Positions 59,765 to 64,000 of a stretch of 64,000 bases of DNA are shown here, piece by piece. The stretch's first letter is position 1. Each line of letters begins with the position of its first letter. This DNA comes from Palaemon carinicauda. Lineage: Eukaryota > Arthropoda > Malacostraca > Decapoda > Palaemonidae. The stretch spans positions 72,359,448 through 72,423,447 of the forward strand of contig NC_090757.1 of assembly GCF_036898095.1 (NCBI RefSeq), written 5' to 3'. Position numbers and translations under genes: made by a program. The notes under the pieces were generated by a model, which was not told the origin of the DNA, did not search any database, and saw only the letters and a list, made by a program, of their open reading frames with translations.

Positions 59765-61312
59765 AAGAGGTATTAGTTTGTTAAGCGTAGTTGGAAAAGT
59801 GTATGGTAGAGTAATGATTAATAGGATCAAGGATAAAACAGAGAATGCAATCTAAGAAATACAGGGTGGTTTTAGAAGAGATAGGGGTTGTATGAATCAG
59901 ATTTTTACAGTAAGGCAGATATGCGAGAAATATTTAGCAAAAGGTAAGGAGGTGTACGTTGCGTTTATGGATCTGGAGAAAGCGTATGATAGAGTTGATA
60001 GGGAAGCAATGTGGAATGTGATGAGGTTATATGGAGTTGGTGGAAAGTTGTTGCAAGCAGTGAAAAGTTTCTACAAAGGTAGTAAAGCATGTGTTAGGAT
60101 AGGAAATGAAGTGAGTGATTGATTTCCGGTGAGAGTGGGGCTGAGACAGGGATGTGTGATGTGACCGTGGTTGTTTAACTTGTATGTTGATGGAGTGGTG
60201 AGAGAGGTGAATGCTCGAGTGCTTGGACGAGGATTAAAACTAGTAGACGAGAATGACCATGAATGGGAGGTAAATCAGTTGTTGTTTGCGGATGATACTG
60301 TACTGGTTGCAGACACAGAAGAGAAGCTTGGCCGATTAGTGACAGAATTTGGAAGTGTGTGTGAGAGAAGGAAGTTGAGAGTTAATGTGGGTAAGAGTAA
60401 GGTTATGAGATGTACGAGAAGGGAAGGTGGTGCAAGGTTGAATGTCATGTTGAATGGAGAGTTACTTGAGGAAGTGGATCAGTTTAAGTACTTGGGGTCT
60501 GTTGTTGCAGCAAATGGTGGAGTGGAAGCAGATGTACGTCAGAGAGTGAATGAAGGTTGCAAAGTGTTGGGGGCAGTTAAGAGAGTAGTAAAAAATAGAG
60601 GGTTGGGCATGAATGTAAAAAGAGTTCTATATGAGAAAGTGATTGTACCAACTGTGATGTATGGATCGGAGTTGTGGGGAGTGAAAGTGACGGAGAGACA
60701 GAAATTGAATGCGTTTGAGATGAAGTGTCTAAGGAGTATGGCTGGTGTATCTCGGGTAGATAGGGTTAGGAACGAAGTGGTGAGAGTGAGAACGGGTGTA
60801 AGAAATGAGTTAGCAGCTAGAGTGGATATGAATGTGTTGAGGTGGTTTGGACATGTTGAGAGAATGGAAAATGGCTGTCTGCTAAAGAAGGTGATGAATG
60901 CAAGAGTTGATGGGAGAAGTACAAGAGGAAGGCCAAGGTTTGGGTGGGTGGATGGATGGAGTGAAGAAAGCTCTGGGTGATAGGAGGATAGATGTGAGAG
61001 AGGCAAGAGAGCGTGCTAGAAATAGGAATGAATGGCGAGCGATTGTGACGCAGTTCCGGTAGGCCCTGCTGCTGCCTCCGATGACCGCGGAGGTAGCAGC
61101 AGTAGGGGATTCAGCATTATGAAGCTTCATCTGTGGTGGATAATGTGGGAGGGTGGGCTGTGGCACCCTAGCAGTACCAGCTGAACTCGGTTGAGTCCCT
61201 TGTTAGGCTGGAGGAACGTAGAGAGTAGAGGTCCCCTTTTTTGTTTTGTTTCTTTTGTTGATGTCGGCTACCCCCGAAAATTGGGGGAAGTGCCTTGGTA
61301 TATGGATGGAGC
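59765..61312 (+). mobile_element. RTE-like LINE family Y, best copy, 5'-truncated
   Basis: It starts inside the RT (LLSVVGKVYGRVMINRIK-like) and runs to a 3' UTR with CTACCCCCGAAAATTGGGGG and AAGTGCCTTGGTATATGGAT. Relatives are at 18.2, 24.6 and 39.8 kb. It lacks the endonuclease, and the RT is broken by two stops. Confidence 0.8.
59892..60980 (+). pseudogene. RTE-like reverse transcriptase, two stop codons
   Basis: MNQIFTVRQICEKYLAKGKE, VAFMDLEKAYDRVD (first catalytic Asp), RVGLRQGCVM, LLFADDTVLVADTEEKL (catalytic ADD), KFKYLGSVV-like QFKYLGSVVAANGG, SELWGVKVTERQKLNAFEMK and VLRWFGHVERM are in order. The stops at about 60120 (SD-stop-FPVRVG, likely Trp TGG to TGA) and 60162 (VM-stop-PW) are the only breaks seen, so this copy is young but not functional. 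Confidence 0.8.
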
Positions 61313-61720
61313 ATATTATTTAGTCATCCACATAAAGGATTCTTGTAGCATTTGAGCAACTATATCATTAAATGTCGATGCAAAAGGAGTCCAACTTGAA
61401 ATACTACCCTGCGGTACACCACAATCTATGTTGAAAGATTCTGAAAAAATATTGTCGAAACAAATTTGGAATATTATTCCAACAATAAAATTTCCTATGA
61501 ATAAAAAAAGGCATCCTTGAAAACCATTATGATGTAAGGATTTTAGCACTGAATACCTCCAAGTATTATTGCATGCCTACTGAAAGTAAAAAAAAAAAAT
61601 ATGGCTGCTGTAATTTCCTTTAGTTCAAAACCTCTACATATATAATTTTCCAATTGTGAAAGAGTAAAAGGTGGATCATTCTGCTTGTGACCCAAATTAC
61701 AAAGAGGGTAAAATGTTACT
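61313..61720 (-). mobile_element. RT fragment of another LINE (Jockey/CR1-like)
   Basis: The minus-strand frame reads LKSLHHNGFQGCLFLFIGNF, FSESFNIDCGVPQGSISS and FASTFNDIV, the GVPQGS region of a LINE RT, preceded by FTLSQLENYICRGFELK (about 61650). Distinct from the other LINE families here. Confidence 0.55.
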
Positions 61721-62090
61721 ACAGCGTTAATACCAATTCAGTCTAATATTTACTATTTTTCCAGTATTTTAAAAACAACTGGTCAGTGAAATTAGTCCAA
61801 TTGTTTGAGTTACTAGGATCATATCCTGGTTTAACTATTTGCATGTTTCCATGCTTTTGTAATTATATGTTTGACCCATCTTGCTACAATAGAGCCATGC
61901 AAATTCAAGCTCCTGAGTACAGTATATGCTTTATTGTAACATATCTTTCACAGCATCAAATTTCAATGCAAATGGCTCCTATTATTCTTTTGATGGATTA
62001 AAAGTGGACATCCAAATAATCAATACTGCTTGTGTTCAATATTACACCAAATAATATTTGAAACTTGCTACACATACTGTACTGTATATA

Positions 62091-63051
62091 CTCGCATAAC
62101 ATGCAAGTTTTGAACACTAATTTTGAAGCTAAATTCAAGGGGGTCGCATCATACACGAGATATCAAATAAGCATATTTCCTATTTCTTAAAAGAAACTAT
62201 CATCACTTGATCTCTCATTTCCAAAATAGCATACTAATTTCAATAATTTCATTTGAAATACTTCTCTCATATTCTATTTACTGTTGAGTTAAATCGCATA
62301 TAGAAGTTAACAAGAGTTTCATTCATGTTGCCGATATACAATAGTTTATAAGTTTTTTTGGCGCCTTGTTGCTTGATTAAAAATCTTAGCAAATCATTTA
62401 TATTGTGTTATAACAAAACTATATTCTCAGTTTTCAGACTCTTTGTAACTTTATCTACGAAATTCGGCATCTACATTTAATTACGCTATTTGCAAATTCA
62501 TGGCTTCCCAATAAATTTCCCTTTTGTTTCTTCCAGTTTCGGACACAGCTTTCACCGATTCCAAACAGAATAGCGGCTATGAATATTGTTTTTTTTTCTT
62601 ACCTTCATTTACAGCTTGTTAGTTTATATTAGGCAGTACATTTTCTTAGTCTTTCCTCCATTGTGAATAAGGGTATAATGTAAAAATGTCAGTCTTATCT
62701 ACTTTTACTATCGTATAATGTCGATATGTAAACAAAACAGCTGCTATCTGATTTGAGTGTTCATAACAAAACAACTGTTTTTTTTGTTTGGTTGCTATTG
62801 TGGATGTATGTGTTTACACGATGATTATGATATTACTAACAATACTTTTAACTTAGTCTTTTAATTTTCTAACCCATTGAAGTAGAAAATGGAATACAGA
62901 AATAGAGTAAAAATGTTAGAATGTTGTAATTTAGTTTCTTAAAAAGTAACTCGCATGATACACGAGATAGATATATGATAAAATCATATTTTATGGGTGA
63001 AATTTGAGGGGGGTCCCACAATACAGTACACGAGATTGGCTGTTACACGAG
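62091..63051. mobile_element. TA-flanked MITE with 'gggggtcgcat' type ends
   Basis: CTCGCATAAC at the left and GTTACACGAG at the right are near-inverse, each next to TATA/TA. Subterminal AAATTCAAGGGGGTCGCATC and AAATTTGAGGGGGGTCCCAC repeat the pattern, as do CATACACGAGAT near 62150 and CATGATACACGAGAT near 62955. No coding sequence. Confidence 0.65.
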
Positions 63052-63216
63052 TATATGTAGTATATTTTCCACAAAGTATCTCACTTTTTATCGCTTCTGT
63101 TTTAAATTTAGAACAAATCTTAAAACATGGTTTCAATATACTAAATTCTATGGCTATATCTAACAATAGGGGCCTGGCACTCACATTTATAAGATTTTTA
63201 ATTAAAGTTACTTCTA

Positions 63217-63425
63217 GAACGACACTCCAAAATCAAACCATTGTTCTCTAGTCTTGGGTAGAGCCATAGCCTCTGTACCATGGTCTTCCACTGTCTTGGG
63301 TTAGAGTTCTCTAGCTAGAGGGTACATTTGGGAACACTGTTCTGTCTTGTTTCTCTTCCTCTTGTTCAAAGTTTTTATATTTATATAGGAGATATTCATT
63401 TTAATGTTGTCACTTCTTGAAAAAT
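63217..63425 (+). mobile_element. SINE copy, cut by a DIRS-like element
   Basis: CGACACTCCAAAATCAAACC through CTTCCTCTTGTTC matches the SINE body at 16.5 and 21.9 kb. It continues into the LINE-derived tail (AGTTTTTATATTTATATAGG) until the DIRS arm begins at 63426. Confidence 0.65.
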
Positions 63426-63715
63426 GTTATTTTCATTAGTAAAATAAATTTTTGAATATACTTACCCGATGATCATGTAGCTGTCAACTCCGTTGCCCGA
63501 CAGAAATCTACGGTCGGGATACGCCAGCGATCGCTATCCAGGTGGGGGTGTACACAACAGCGCCATCTGTGAGTAGGTACTCAAGTACTTCTTGTCAACA
63601 AGAACTCAATTTTCTCCTCGGTCCACTGGTTCTCTATGGGGAGGAAGGGCGGGTTCTTTAATTCATGATCATCGGGTAAGTATATTCAAAAATTTATTTT
63701 ACTAATGAAAATAAC
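63426..63715. repeat. 52-bp perfect inverted repeat with 186-bp loop, end of DIRS-like 5
   Basis: Arms 63426-63477 and 63664-63715 are exact reverse complements. They differ from the arms at 49.5 kb at three positions, each changed on both arms. Confidence 0.95.
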
Positions 63716-64000
63716 ATTTTTCAATATTAATCTTACCCGATGATCATGTAGCTGATTCACACCCAGGGTGGTGGGTGGAGACCAGCATACATGTTAACAA
63801 AGAAGCTAAGTATCCCATATTTCATTTTATCAGTTATTCAAAATAACAAACATAAAATAAATAAGTACCTGGTAAGGAAGTCGACTTGAACTATTACTCT
63901 GCCTTTTTTAAGTACGTCTTCCTTACTGAGCCTAGCGGTCCTCTTAGGATGCTGAACGACTCCTAGGTGCTGAAGTATAAAGGGCTGCAACCCATACTAA
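63426..64000 (-). mobile_element. DIRS-like retroelement 5, end only (runs off the window)
   Basis: It parallels 49520-50100 throughout, with clear sequence divergence in the loop and beyond. It shows the same 52-bp arm pair and the same inner direct copy (TTTTTCAATATTAATCTTAC), and continues to CTGCAACCCATACTAA at the right edge. Coding sequence is outside the window. Confidence 0.85.

Overview
The window is nuclear DNA of an animal with long introns and a heavy load of transposable elements. Crowded non-LTR retrotransposons, several families of DIRS-like (tyrosine-recombinase) retroelements and (TAA)n or (ATC)n LINE tails suggest a decapod crustacean, probably a shrimp. The species assignment is inference only; no marker gene is present.

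Two host genes are supported. (1) The + strand carries the last five coding exons of an omega-amidase of the nitrilase superfamily (NIT2-like), at 3068-3249, 25393-25561, 31639-31733, 32059-32197 and 40753-40841. All junctions are GT-AG and in phase. The exons for the N-terminus, including the catalytic Glu, lie upstream of the window. (2) The - strand carries the last three coding exons of a gene ending in an RS-rich tail (57498-57401, 56880-56620, 43837-43699). A Pro/Gly-rich segment before the tail weakly recalls the C-terminus of the m6A reader YTHDC1, but the diagnostic domain is outside the window. The two genes converge, with stop codons about 2.9 kb apart.

Nearly everything else is mobile DNA inside the introns. 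1-2.9 kb: decayed DIRS-like element. 3.4-8.7 kb: RTE-like LINE split by a TAA-tailed LINE with an open 936-codon frame. 8.7-10.95 kb: pogo/Tigger-type DNA transposon relic. 10.96-17.67 kb: second DIRS-like element with inverted ends, containing a solo-LTR-like insertion and a SINE. 18.2-25.0 kb: RTE-like LINE, SINE, MITE and microsatellites. 25.9-30.1 kb: third DIRS-like element (gag plus start of RT). 30.2-30.9 kb: foldback repeat. 32.6-38.6 kb: four same-orientation copies of the TAA-tailed LINE, one split by a tRNA-type SINE. 38.7-40.5 kb: LINE 3' ends. 44.5-48 kb: decayed multi-copy Cys-rich gene family split by a LINE. 49.3-55.3 kb: TTAA-flanked MITE holding a young DIRS-like element with identical 158-bp inverted ends. 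59.8-61.7 kb: LINEs. 62.1-63.05 kb: TA-flanked MITE. 63.4-64.0 kb: start of another copy of the 49.5-kb DIRS-like family.

The most interesting signal is at the ends of that last family. Each copy has a 52-bp perfect inverted repeat around a 185-186 bp loop. The two copies differ at three arm positions, and each difference is matched in the opposite arm. I did not find an unknown multi-gene system. The novelty is in DIRS end structure, nested insertions and the state of individual elements.
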